Source of the DNA: Phycisphaerales bacterium Planc_01
GTDB taxonomy: Bacteria; Planctomycetota; Phycisphaerae; Sedimentisphaerales; Anaerobacaceae
Assembly (NCBI GenBank): GCA_001603075.1
Contig: LVBB01000069.1
Span: forward strand, 62,001 to 126,000
Length of the DNA stretch: 64,000 bases
Direction of reading: 5' to 3'
Below the pieces are notes generated by a model. The model was not told where the DNA came from and made no database searches. It was given only the letters and a program-made list of their open reading frames with translations. Of this stretch, positions 1-8,014 are shown piece after piece. Position numbers and translations under genes: made by a program. Numbering within the stretch: the first letter of the stretch is position 1; every line of letters starts with the position of its first letter.

Positions 1-44
1 AGATCTTCCGGGACCAGTACGCCATCGATCCCCGCGTCCACCAT
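1..44 (-). CDS. Possible 5' end of an unknown gene, cut by the window edge
   Basis: An ATG overlaps the stop codon of the upstream pgeF gene (TAATG), and the 14 codons before the window edge stay open (MVDAGIDGVLVPED). The stop-start overlap suggests translational coupling in one operon. The upstream sequence has no clear Shine-Dalgarno motif, and the fragment is too short to assign to a family. It could be a chance ATG. Confidence 0.25.
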   Translation of the reverse strand, partial: MVDAGIDGVLVPED

Positions 45-853
45 TAGTCTCGCTGTCGCGAAGGCCACAGCCCGATCGCAGCGGCGAAACGCCCGGCCGA
101 CTCCCCTTCCCGGCGATGGCTGGGAAACACGCCATTGTGGCACATCGTGCAGACTCCGGCCGCGTGAATGGACGAGGACGGCACACCGGTGCGAATCAGG
201 GCGTCGGCGTTGGCCGCCCAGAGATCGAAGTGGTCTTTGCCGCCGGGTCCCGGATGAAAGAACGATGCCGCGTGGCAACCGATTCCCTCAATCGCCGCGG
301 CACGAACCTCTTCGCCCACCTCATAGCACTCCGGCCCCGCCGACGGGCAGATGCACGCGACCAGATCGCCCGCAGCGCAACCCGACTCGACCATGGTCCG
401 CACGACGTTCGGGACGATCCTGGCGACCGTGGCCCGCCAGGAGGCATGGGCGAAACCGACGGCTTGGTGCCGCCGGTCGGCGATCAGCACGATCGGGCAG
501 TCGCCGCTCTTGCCCAGCAGCGCCAACGAGCGGCTTGTCGTGACCAGTCCATCGGCGCGTCCCGCACAACCAGCGGCATCGCAGACAAGAACCTCGCCGC
601 CGTGGACCTGCTCCAGAAAGGCGGCATCATCCAACTCGAGAAGCTGTGCGATCTCGCGGCCGGCGAGACTCGTCTCGTGGCGAACCCGCGCTACGTCCGG
701 TCCCTGCCGAGTCGTAACGAGGTGCGGAACGCCGAGGGTCTCCAATGCCGCGAACCGGCCGATCCGCCAGCCGTTCGCCGATTCCTCCAAACGGAACCCG
801 CCATTTGACCTCAGATGAGATTCAGGATTCAGGGGCTGCTTCCTGGCGATCAT
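44..853 (-). CDS. pgeF: PgeF/YfiH-type laccase-domain protein (peptidoglycan editing or purine nucleoside phosphorylase family)
   Basis: The 269-residue product has the hallmarks of the multicopper-like laccase-domain family. A QVHG motif, an SGDCPIV segment and an HASWRAT segment supply the His-Cys-His metal site. The C-terminal part contains PSAGPECYEVG, then CTMC and a SHRREG segment. Family members are cytosolic; some act as adenosine or purine nucleoside phosphorylases, and PgeF edits amino-acid errors in peptidoglycan precursors in E. coli. The open frame extends to 958, but the upstream part is an arginine-rich shadow of the small gene at 822..989. The ATG at 853 has GGAGG about 12 bases upstream and overlaps the end of that small gene, suggesting coupling. 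The family is clear; the exact start is uncertain, and a TTG at 790 is an alternative. Confidence 0.85.
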   Translation of the reverse strand: MIARKQPLNPESHLRSNGGFRLEESANGWRIGRFAALETLGVPHLVTTRQGPDVARVRHETSLAGREIAQLLELDDAAFLEQVHGGEVLVCDAAGCAGRADGLVTTSRSLALLGKSGDCPIVLIADRRHQAVGFAHASWRATVARIVPNVVRTMVESGCAAGDLVACICPSAGPECYEVGEEVRAAAIEGIGCHAASFFHPGPGGKDHFDLWAANADALIRTGVPSSSIHAAGVCTMCHNGVFPSHRREGESAGRFAAAIGLWPSRQRD

Positions 854-989
854 CGTCGTGGGCCGCCTCCGGGACCTCACTGCCGTCCTGGCTGTTCTTG
901 GTAAGCTTGCGTTGCAGTTTCTCCTCCTTTTTCTTCTTCTTGGCGATTTCCCTGCCACGCTTCGCGAATTTGTAGTTGTCTCTTGCCAA
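822..989 (-). CDS. Small lysine-rich conserved-type protein, TTG start
   Basis: This is a 55-residue ORF that begins with TTG. A perfect AAGGAGG lies five bases upstream (about 995..1001), which decides the start. The product begins MARDNYKFAKRGREIAKKKK, continues with a short KKEEKLQRKL stretch that should be helical, and ends in an acidic tail rich in D, E and A. The pattern of N-terminal Y/F-K-R-R-E-A followed by a lysine run resembles small hypothetical proteins that I recall from many bacterial genomes, with no assigned function. It overlaps the start of pgeF by about 32 bases and is probably co-transcribed with it. A nucleic-acid or ribosome-associated role would be a guess based on charge alone. 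Confidence 0.75.
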   Translation of the reverse strand: MARDNYKFAKRGREIAKKKKKEEKLQRKLTKNSQDGSEVPEAAHDDDRQEAAPES

Positions 990-1146
990 TACGGCCTCCT
1001 TGGTCCGGCATTGCCGATCTCACGCGTCGAATCCCGGGGCTATCAGACCTGGCCCACGAACAGGCGATACCCGTTCATACTTGATATCGCCCCACAAGTC
1101 ATGTGATTTGTGCCGATTCTCTCCGGCACCCTCGCACTCGTATCCG

Positions 1147-3597
1147 TCAGAGACGTTGATCGTCTTCGAGCAACCGCGTGCGAAGACCGTCGTAGTCCAC
1201 GTCCTGAACGGCGCAGCCTGCGTCGATGGCCTGTGCGGCGGCGGTCGCGGCGCTGTGGCCGAGGATCATGAACACCGGCTCCATGCGAATGGACCCGAAC
1301 GCGATGTGCGAGCTGGACAAGCAAACGGGGACGAGCAGGTTTTCGCACTCCTTCTTCCTCGGGCACAGCGCGCCGTAGGCGATGCGATACGGCTCGGGCG
1401 GGCTGACGCCGATGTCGCCCTCGTTCTGCACGTAGCCATCGGGCTTGACGTACCGCTGGACGTTGTGCGAATCCATGGTGTACGAGCCCATCCCCACCGG
1501 CTGCGGGACCGGCCGTTCGCAGAGCACATCGTTCTCGGTCATGACGTATTCGCCGATCATCCGGCGCGATTCGCGGACATAAAGCTGGTGCGGCCAGTGG
1601 CCGTTGTCTGTGAACTCGTCCCTGGCCAGACCCCACTGCCGCATCTTCTCCTGGACCTCGGCAGGCACCCTCGGATCGTTGGCGATGAAGTACATCAGGC
1701 CCTTCTGATAGGTCTCGTGCTCGGCGACGATCTCGCGGCGGCGCTCGTACGAGCCGTCGGGGTAGTCGTAGTTGTAGCCGATGTTGTCGGTGCTGAATGG
1801 GCCGTGGTTGTTCGTATCGGTTTTGCGGTTGGGGATCGGGTCGAATTTGTGGAAGGTCTCCCGCCAGCCCGTGCCGAAGACCCGCAGCAGCAGCTCGTAC
1901 TGCGCCGGATCGTAGCCGTCGGGCTTGGGGAACGGCACGCGGTTCTCCGGCACGTCCGTCAGGCACATGCGAAAGCAATAGGCCTGGATGCGATGATCGG
2001 CCTGGCCCTTTTCGCCCGGATCTTCGCCCGAGATACGAGGCAGCAAACCGCTGCTCGGATCGCCCCCAACGACGTAGGGATCGACCGGCTCCATGAACCA
2101 GTGCCGGTGATGCAGCACGCCGACCTGAACGCCATTCCACGTCTCGTTGTACTGGCTGTTGGCCTCCCGCCCGACGTGGTAAGAGACGCCGGCCGAGGCC
2201 ATCAGATCGCCCTCGTATGTCGCATCGATAAACATCCTGCCCTGGAAGGTCTTCCCGCCGAGCATCGAGATCGACTCGATCCGCCCGCCGGCCTTTCGCA
2301 CGCCATGCTCGCGGTCCAGCCACTCGTCGCGATAGACCGGAATCTTGTACGCGGCGATGAGGTCTTCGAAGACCTGCTCGGCGACGTGTGGCTCGAAGAT
2401 CCACATCGTCCGTTCGGCCCCATCGATGGCGGGCGTGCCCTGCCCGCGGTTGCCGTACTCGGATCGCTCCTGCCATTTCCAGGCAGCGTCTGTCTGATAG
2501 TGCTGCCAGATGCGATGGTAGAACTGCCGTGACAGGCCGCCGATCACCTCTTTGCGGCCCGTATCGGTCCAGCCCAGCCCGCCCGACGAGAGTCCGCCGA
2601 GATGCTTGTCGGGGCAGACGAGAACCACGGACTTGCCCATCCGTGTCGCCTGTACGGCGGCGATCACACCGGCCGAGGTTCCACCATAGACCACCACGTC
2701 GGCCTTGTGTGCCATGGGCCCGATGTACTTCTTGGCGACGACGACATTGTCGATGAAAAGATGATCGTCGCTCTGGGCCGACCACGTGCCGCCGTGGTAA
2801 AGGTTGATCCAGATGGACTCGATCTTCAGGTCGGGGATTTCGCGCATCCGGATATCGGTCTTCTCGAACGCGAGCTTGCCATCGACCCAGCCACGTAAGA
2901 TACCGTCGTTCTGCCCCGGCGTGTTGAGCCTGGCATATTGCTCGATGCAATACCAGCGGTTGTTCTCCAGGTGCCCCAGGCCGTTCCGCTCCCAGATCCA
3001 ACTGCTGCCGTATTGGCCCTTCATATCGGCGTGGTAGCAGTAAAACCCGATCGGGGTCCTGCCGTCCTTCTGCCCGTTGAACTGCCCGCGCGCGGACCAT
3101 CCGTTGCGTCCGTCGCTGGGCCGACCGCCCCAGCCGCCCCGGCCGTAGGTGCCGCCGATACCGGGCAGCTTGCCTCCCCGCGCCGGGTCCCAGTCACCGC
3201 CGAACCGCAGGTAGTAGCGAAAGTAGACCTCTTCCGGCTCGTAGCCAAGCTTCCTCTTGAAGTCGTATTCAATGCTGGCGCCGTAATGTTCGCCCTGTGC
3301 GACCTTGATTCGCAGCGCCCTGCCGCACAGGGGCTCGAAACTCCGCTCCGCGTCATCGGCGACAACACTGACCGTTGGCCGGTCACCACCGGAGAACTCC
3401 TGATGCCAGGCGTCCGATTCAAAGCCCGTCGCGACGATGACGTCGGGGTCTGTCCCGATGCCCTGATCTTCCACGTATCTCACCGCAAGCCCTTTCTCAA
3501 AAGGCACTTGCGATTCTATCGCTGCGAGCGGAGCACCCCAGATGCAGACGAGACCCGATAGCATCGCAGCAATCCTCAGATGGTTCCATATGGGCAT
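1147..3597 (-). CDS. Exported fusion: polysaccharide lyase family 14-like domain plus FAD-dependent oxidoreductase
   Basis: The 816-residue product starts at the ATG preceded by AGGAAAGGA; the upstream frame extension lacks this. Residues 1-26 form a signal peptide. Residues about 53-290 resemble the polysaccharide lyase 14 fold: FRYYLRFGG, GGKLPGIGGT, then W-Y-C-I-E-Q-Y followed by LNTPGQNDG and WVDGK, and a LYHGG strand. From about residue 300 an FAD_oxidored-type domain begins with VVVYGGTSAGVIAA (dinucleotide-binding loop), followed by LGGLSSGGLGWTD and, late in the protein, YVRESRRMIGEYV. Such FAD domains often accompany secreted carbohydrate-active enzymes in planctomycetes. The gene is divergent from the LysR gene at 3877 and is its likely target. 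Substrate is unknown; the lyase-like part may only bind glycan. Confidence 0.8.
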   Translation of the reverse strand: MPIWNHLRIAAMLSGLVCIWGAPLAAIESQVPFEKGLAVRYVEDQGIGTDPDVIVATGFESDAWHQEFSGGDRPTVSVVADDAERSFEPLCGRALRIKVAQGEHYGASIEYDFKRKLGYEPEEVYFRYYLRFGGDWDPARGGKLPGIGGTYGRGGWGGRPSDGRNGWSARGQFNGQKDGRTPIGFYCYHADMKGQYGSSWIWERNGLGHLENNRWYCIEQYARLNTPGQNDGILRGWVDGKLAFEKTDIRMREIPDLKIESIWINLYHGGTWSAQSDDHLFIDNVVVAKKYIGPMAHKADVVVYGGTSAGVIAAVQATRMGKSVVLVCPDKHLGGLSSGGLGWTDTGRKEVIGGLSRQFYHRIWQHYQTDAAWKWQERSEYGNRGQGTPAIDGAERTMWIFEPHVAEQVFEDLIAAYKIPVYRDEWLDREHGVRKAGGRIESISMLGGKTFQGRMFIDATYEGDLMASAGVSYHVGREANSQYNETWNGVQVGVLHHRHWFMEPVDPYVVGGDPSSGLLPRISGEDPGEKGQADHRIQAYCFRMCLTDVPENRVPFPKPDGYDPAQYELLLRVFGTGWRETFHKFDPIPNRKTDTNNHGPFSTDNIGYNYDYPDGSYERRREIVAEHETYQKGLMYFIANDPRVPAEVQEKMRQWGLARDEFTDNGHWPHQLYVRESRRMIGEYVMTENDVLCERPVPQPVGMGSYTMDSHNVQRYVKPDGYVQNEGDIGVSPPEPYRIAYGALCPRKKECENLLVPVCLSSSHIAFGSIRMEPVFMILGHSAATAAAQAIDAGCAVQDVDYDGLRTRLLEDDQRL

Positions 3598-3672
3598 GAC
3601 GGTCCTTTCCTGGCACGTGGTCGTATGGGTAGCCTTCTGCCTTTTCCGTCGGCCTTGAGCGAGCCACCCATG

Positions 3673-3700
3673 ATTATACATCTTCATCTGGGCGCGTCAG
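3673..3700 (-). promoter_or_regulatory. Candidate promoter close to the lyase/oxidoreductase gene
   Basis: On the minus strand CTGACG (3700..3695) is separated by 16 bases from a perfect TATAAT (3678..3673). Transcription would start near 3666, giving a leader of about 70 bases before the ATG at 3597. This competes with the candidate at 3811..3839 next to the LysR-type operator. Confidence 0.4.
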
Positions 3701-3786
3701 CGACAAGGTCAGAGCAATACAAAGTAGTCCGGAATATCCGTCAGCGCCAGTTCCGGCCTGCCGCACTGCTCAACGCAAGATCGGGC

Positions 3787-3815
3787 TTGATTCCAATTAG
3801 AGAAGCTAATATTAT
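3787..3815 (+). promoter_or_regulatory. Candidate promoter of the LysR gene
   Basis: TTGATT (3787..3792) and TATTAT (3810..3815) are spaced by exactly 17 bases. The LysR-type box at 3796..3810 lies between the two hexamers, as expected for negative autoregulation. Confidence 0.5.
3796..3810. promoter_or_regulatory. LysR-type operator (T-N11-A box)
   Basis: ATTAG-N5-CTAAT is a perfect five-base inverted repeat that matches the T-N11-A signature of LysR-family binding sites. It sits in the intergenic region between the LysR gene and the divergent lyase/oxidoreductase gene. It lies inside the forward promoter and directly against the -10 element of a candidate reverse promoter. Confidence 0.6.
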
Positions 3816-3839
3816 ATGTCCTGAACCTAATATCACCAA
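3811..3839 (-). promoter_or_regulatory. Candidate divergent promoter facing the lyase/oxidoreductase gene
   Basis: On the minus strand TTGGTG (3839..3834) is followed after 17 bases by a perfect TATAAT (3816..3811). Its -10 element overlaps the forward -10 element and abuts the LysR-type box. The leader to the ATG at 3597 would be about 210 bases, so this may be used together with or instead of the site at 3673..3700. Confidence 0.4.
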
Positions 3840-3876
3840 TCCGATGACGTGGTGCCTCGTATCAGAAGGAATGATG

Positions 3877-4761
3877 ATGCACGTTGAGACACTGATGATA
3901 TTCTGCGACCTGGCCGATTCGAGGAGTTTCTCGAAGACCGCCGAAAAACACCTGCTCAGCCAGTCCGCCGTCTCCCAGCAACTGGCGCAACTGGAGCTGC
4001 TGCACAAGTGCCAACTGGTCAGCCGCAAGAAGAGGCCGATCGAACTGACGACGGCCGGTCACCTCTTCTACAAGGCCGCCAAGGACATCCTCGAACGGTA
4101 CGATCTGCTCAAGAGCGAACTGAGCGCGCTGAAGACCGCCACCGAGACCCGGATCAACGTCGGCGCCATCTTCAGCATCGGCATGCACAGCCTGCCGGGC
4201 TACGTCAAGAAGTTCATGGTCAGCTACCCGAATGTCAACGTCCATATCGAATACCTCAGCGCCGATCGCATTTATGAGCAGGTCCTCAACGGAGAAATTG
4301 ACATCGGCCTCGTCGCGGTGCCCAAGAAGGACAAACGGCTTGAGGTCCACGATTTCGAGGACGAGCCGCTGCTGCTGGCATGCAGCCCAAGGCATCCGCT
4401 GGCGAAGGAATCGCGGGTGGACATCCATAAGCTCCAGTTCGAGCGGTTCATCGCCTTCGAGGAAGGGGTCCCCACCCGCATCTGGATCGACGCGATCCTG
4501 TCGCGATACAATACCGTCGTTCGGCCGATCATGGAGTTCGACAATATCGAGACGATCAAACGCGCCGTGGAGATCAATGCCGGCATCAGCATCCTTCCGG
4601 AACCGGCCATCGTCCAGGAGGTCGCAAGCGGAACCATCAAGGCAGTCCCCTTCTCCAACGAGCGGTTCGCTCGGCCGACCGGGATCATCATCCGAAAGGA
4701 CCGCGCGTTGAGTCAGGCGGCGCGATACTGCATTGAGCTATTGAGAAAACAGGGGAAATAG
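3877..4761 (+). CDS. LysR-family transcriptional regulator
   Basis: The 294-residue product has an N-terminal winged helix-turn-helix: MHVETLMIFCDLADSRSFSK, then an SQSAVSQQLAQLE recognition helix and the usual LTTAG turn. An effector-binding periplasmic-binding-protein-like domain follows (about residues 90-290), with GEIDIGLVAVP and GISILPEPA segments. Three in-frame ATGs lie at 3871, 3874 and 3877; AGAAGGA at 3864..3870 gives the best spacing to the last. The gene is divergent from the lyase/oxidoreductase fusion, with a T-N11-A operator between them, so it probably controls that gene and itself. The effector cannot be read from sequence. Confidence 0.9.
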   Translation: MHVETLMIFCDLADSRSFSKTAEKHLLSQSAVSQQLAQLELLHKCQLVSRKKRPIELTTAGHLFYKAAKDILERYDLLKSELSALKTATETRINVGAIFSIGMHSLPGYVKKFMVSYPNVNVHIEYLSADRIYEQVLNGEIDIGLVAVPKKDKRLEVHDFEDEPLLLACSPRHPLAKESRVDIHKLQFERFIAFEEGVPTRIWIDAILSRYNTVVRPIMEFDNIETIKRAVEINAGISILPEPAIVQEVASGTIKAVPFSNERFARPTGIIIRKDRALSQAARYCIELLRKQGK

Positions 4762-4943
4762 GCAACACAAGAAGGCTTTCACATTCGATGATGCCGCCAT
4801 TTGGAGGCGCGGCCGACCAGACGAGCCCTTGACAGAACACCAGAGATTCGGCAAGCTGTATCAGCCTGCGAATGGGGCGAAAAGGCCGCATGCTGGACTG
4901 TTCAGGTTTTTCCGCAACTTCGGCGGAAGGGGCCAACCAGGAT

Positions 4944-5573
4944 ATGTCGATAAAAGCTGTGATATTCGATCTGGATGGAACGATCACGCAACCGTATTTC
5001 GATTTCGACGCGATTCGCGCCGAGATCGGACTGCCCAAGGACGGCGGTCCCGTCCTGGAGGCGATGGAACGCATGACCGCTCAGGAACGGCGACGCGCTG
5101 AAGAGATCCTGCACTATCACGAGGACAAGGCGTTGGCCGCATCGGAGCTCAATCCCGGCGCGAGGCAGACGCTCCTGGCCCTTCGCACCCGAGGCATCCG
5201 CATCGGCATCCTGACGCGCAACCGAAAACGGAACGCCCAGGCCATCGCGGACAAGCACGACCTGCAATTCGACGCCGTCGTGGGCCGGGAGGACGGGCCG
5301 GTCAAACCGGATGCCTTCGGCGTTCGACACCTCTGCCGGCGTTTCGACGTGCATCCGTCCGAGACCCTGCTCGTCGGCGACTACCTTTTCGATCTCCAGT
5401 GCGCTCGGGCGGCCGGCGCCGTCCCGGTGCTCATCACCAACCATCCGCAGGCAAGCCGGTTTGCGGCCGAAGCGGATTTCCAGATCGCGCGATTGGACGA
5501 ACTGCTCGTGATCGTCGACGAGAAGGCCTTCCTCGCCGGAGGACCTCGCGCGAACGGAGGAATCGATGCATAG
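4944..5573 (+). CDS. HAD-superfamily hydrolase, phosphoglycolate-phosphatase-like
   Basis: The 209-residue protein carries the four HAD motifs in order. Motif I is VIFDLDGTI with the nucleophile and acid aspartates, motif II is ILTRN, motif III is the lysine of GPVKPD, and motif IV is VGDYLFDL. A helical cap lies between motifs I and II (about residues 20-80), as in C1-type phosphatases. The ATG at 4944 directly precedes the SIKAVIFDLDGT strand and has AGGA just upstream; longer versions add a non-homologous leader. It overlaps the next gene by eight bases (ATGCATAG), indicating coupled translation. The substrate is unknown; small phosphomonoesters are typical. Confidence 0.87.
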   Translation: MSIKAVIFDLDGTITQPYFDFDAIRAEIGLPKDGGPVLEAMERMTAQERRRAEEILHYHEDKALAASELNPGARQTLLALRTRGIRIGILTRNRKRNAQAIADKHDLQFDAVVGREDGPVKPDAFGVRHLCRRFDVHPSETLLVGDYLFDLQCARAAGAVPVLITNHPQASRFAAEADFQIARLDELLVIVDEKAFLAGGPRANGGIDA

Positions 5574-6369
5574 ACGAGGGATTGTCACTGTTCTGCTGGG
5601 GCTCCTGCCGGCCGTGGCCTGCCTGTCTGCCGAGGCCGACCCGCCGAATGGCTGCACCGCACAGGCCTCACAGGCCGACTCGGTCGAGGCGGTTCTCGCC
5701 GAGTTGCAGGCGCGTGCGAGCGCTCTGGAATCCTATCAATCCAAGCTGGACTATATCGTTCGCCAGCCCGTGCTGGAATCTCAGGCCCGGCGGAAAGGCG
5801 TGCTGCGCTATGCCAAGTTCGACCATCGCTCCTATCTGCGGATCGATTTCAACAGCCTGCAGTACGACGAGGAGACGGAGCAACCATACCGGGAGCAGTA
5901 TCTCTTCGACGGCGTCTGGCTGACCTACGTCAACTACGAGGGACGAAGCGTGCAGCGCCAACAGATGGCCGAGCCGAACGAGCCGGTGGATGCGTTTTCG
6001 CTGGTGAGCCGGCGCGTCCCCATTCTCGGTTTCTCGAAGATCGACGACCTCCGGAATCAGTTCGAGATCGAACTGGTCGAGACGGATGAGACGACGCCGT
6101 CTGCCTTCCGGTACCTTCGCATGACGGTCAAGCCGGATTCGATCTACCGCGACGACTACACCACCATCGATTTCCGAATCGACCGGAAGCAGGGACTGCC
6201 CGCGAAGGTGGTGGCCGTCACCAGCGAGCAGGACGTTCACGAGATCACGTTGATCGATGGACGGGTCAACAAGGAGATTCGCAGAAGCACTTTTGACCTT
6301 GCCATTCCGGCCGATTTCTCCGTGGAGACCGTCCCTCTGCGGAAGAGCGGCGAGCGGCCGTCGCGGTGA
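5566..6369 (+). CDS. Exported LolA-like/outer-membrane lipoprotein-sorting-type protein
   Basis: The 267-residue product starts with MHRRG and a hydrophobic signal peptide ending near AEADP. The rest alternates short beta strands (VLRYAKFDHRSYLRIDF, REQYLFDGVWLTYVNYEG, YLRMTVKP, TIDFRIDRKQGLPAKVVAV). This pattern fits LolA/LolB-like half-barrels annotated as lipoprotein-sorting proteins or related planctomycete families. GGAGGA lies upstream and the start overlaps the stop of the HAD gene by eight bases. The stop is followed closely by the HPr-like gene. Assignment is by strand pattern, not by a diagnostic motif. Confidence 0.6.
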   Translation: MHRRGIVTVLLGLLPAVACLSAEADPPNGCTAQASQADSVEAVLAELQARASALESYQSKLDYIVRQPVLESQARRKGVLRYAKFDHRSYLRIDFNSLQYDEETEQPYREQYLFDGVWLTYVNYEGRSVQRQQMAEPNEPVDAFSLVSRRVPILGFSKIDDLRNQFEIELVETDETTPSAFRYLRMTVKPDSIYRDDYTTIDFRIDRKQGLPAKVVAVTSEQDVHEITLIDGRVNKEIRRSTFDLAIPADFSVETVPLRKSGERPSR

Positions 6370-6419
6370 AAGCGGACCATGGCACTTCTCAGGGAAGACA
6401 AGACGGGGGCGTGCAAGCT

Positions 6420-7973
6420 ATGAGCGCGACGTTGGTAGACGACCGTGAGTTTCTGGCGATGATGCAGGAACGCATGCAGGCGATGCTGAGCCTGCTGCTG
6501 TACCTGTCGAAATGCGAATCGTCCAGACTCGCGCTGACACGTCCTTTTCTGGGCAGCCTGTTGTCGGAGGCGGTTCAGATCGAAGAAGTGTTGGACTCTT
6601 ACGACGCGGCCAAGAACCGCAAGTGGTGCCACGTCCGCTCGCTGACGGCGGCCGCCAAGACGTTCGCGGACGCCAGCTACGAGATGCTCCATGTCCGGCA
6701 TCGCCTGCCCAACTACAGACTGCTGCCCGTCCAGCATGACTTCATGACGGCCAGCAACGACGCCCTGACTCTCATCGGACACATCCTGGTGAACGTCGCC
6801 AAGGAGATGGTGGCCGAGGCCGACATCCTGGGACTGACCATCCAGGAGAAGGACGATATCCCCCATCGGTACGCCGAACCGAGACTCCGCGGACATCTGC
6901 CCCATGATTGCGGCACGCGTCTGGCTAAGGCCGGCCCCGATATCGTGGCCGAGACGGTCACCACGCTGGCCACCGAGTTCCTGAACCTGGCCTCCGGCAG
7001 CGAAGATGTGCGGGCCGCCAGTAGGGCCAAACCCGAGGACTATGAGGCGTGCCTGGCAGCGTCACTGCGGGAAGAGTCGTTGCGCCGCCTGGAACTGCGG
7101 TTTCACAATCTCCAGTCGCAGTACGATACCTATGTCTCCGGCAGCGAGATCGAAAGCCAGGATACGGATCTGCCGGTCCTGCGCGGCCAGGCCAGCGTGG
7201 TCTTCCACCTGCTCAAGATCGCGACGCTGTTCGCCCATTTCTACGAGCGTCATATCAACCGGCAACCCTCGCCCAACACCGACCACAGCGTGCCGGTGGT
7301 TCAGCGGCACGAGTTGCTGTGTTCCCTGATGAAGTACGCCATCACATTCATCGACCAGTACATCGGCTGCGCGGTCAATCTGTGCCAGGACATGCTCAAG
7401 CGGTATGCGGAGGTCGGGCAGATCGAAGTCGCGATCCCCCGGTATCGCGGGTTCCACGTCCGACCATCGACCCTGGTCTCCAAGCTGGTCCTTCACTACG
7501 GCAGTCGCGTCCAGATGCGTCTGGGCGACGAGACGTACGATGCCGGCTCCTCGCTCGATCTGTTTCGGGCCAATGAGAAGATCAATGCCGAGAAACGTCG
7601 ATGGCTGGCCCTCGAGATCGTCCGTCTCAATCTCGTATCCGAGAAGACGGACCCAACCGACGTCGTCCCGGTGGTCCGCCATCTCGTGCTGACGCTGGCG
7701 GCCAAGGGCAAACTGATCCTCTACGAGCAGCCGCTCCAATTGCCCGACCGCCTCTGCCCGACCGACGGCACGACCATCGAGAAAGTCACCGCGGAGATGG
7801 GACGCCTGCTGGCGATGGGCAAGATCGATATCGGCACAGACATCACGGCCACGTTTGTCGGCGACAAGCGGGTCCTCGAAGACATCCGCCTGTTGGCACA
7901 ACACGGCTACGGAGAGGACAGTTTCGGCAACAACATTGCCCTCCCCGAAAAACTCGCCTATCTGAGAGCGTAG
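6420..7973 (+). CDS. Large protein of unknown function with an internal HPr-like phosphocarrier domain
   Basis: The 517-residue product is mostly helical and unrecognised over about residues 1-330. Around residues 335-400 it contains EVAIPRYRGFHVRPSTLVSK and later AGSSLDLFRA, which align with the active-site loop (G-x-H-x-R-P) and the regulatory-serine helix of the phosphotransferase protein HPr. His346 would be the phosphorylated residue. The C-terminal 110 residues resemble no family I know. A GTG at 6366 overlaps the previous stop (GTGA) and could also be the start, but the extra 18 residues look non-coding. No enzyme I or other PTS gene lies in the window, so any phosphate donor is elsewhere. 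Position between a LolA-like gene and a flavodoxin gene suggests one transcription unit. Confidence 0.75.
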   Translation: MSATLVDDREFLAMMQERMQAMLSLLLYLSKCESSRLALTRPFLGSLLSEAVQIEEVLDSYDAAKNRKWCHVRSLTAAAKTFADASYEMLHVRHRLPNYRLLPVQHDFMTASNDALTLIGHILVNVAKEMVAEADILGLTIQEKDDIPHRYAEPRLRGHLPHDCGTRLAKAGPDIVAETVTTLATEFLNLASGSEDVRAASRAKPEDYEACLAASLREESLRRLELRFHNLQSQYDTYVSGSEIESQDTDLPVLRGQASVVFHLLKIATLFAHFYERHINRQPSPNTDHSVPVVQRHELLCSLMKYAITFIDQYIGCAVNLCQDMLKRYAEVGQIEVAIPRYRGFHVRPSTLVSKLVLHYGSRVQMRLGDETYDAGSSLDLFRANEKINAEKRRWLALEIVRLNLVSEKTDPTDVVPVVRHLVLTLAAKGKLILYEQPLQLPDRLCPTDGTTIEKVTAEMGRLLAMGKIDIGTDITATFVGDKRVLEDIRLLAQHGYGEDSFGNNIALPEKLAYLRA

Positions 7974-8014
7974 GGCCCACGCCCAACGATCCACCGGCAC
8001 AGAAAGGAATGCAC

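Noticed and set aside
976-2532. 518-codon plus-strand frame opposite the FAD oxidoreductase
   Set aside because: It is a shadow of the real minus-strand gene, with no ribosome site.
4829-4857. TTGACA upstream of the HAD gene as a promoter
   Set aside because: No acceptable -10 element occurs at 16-18 bases.
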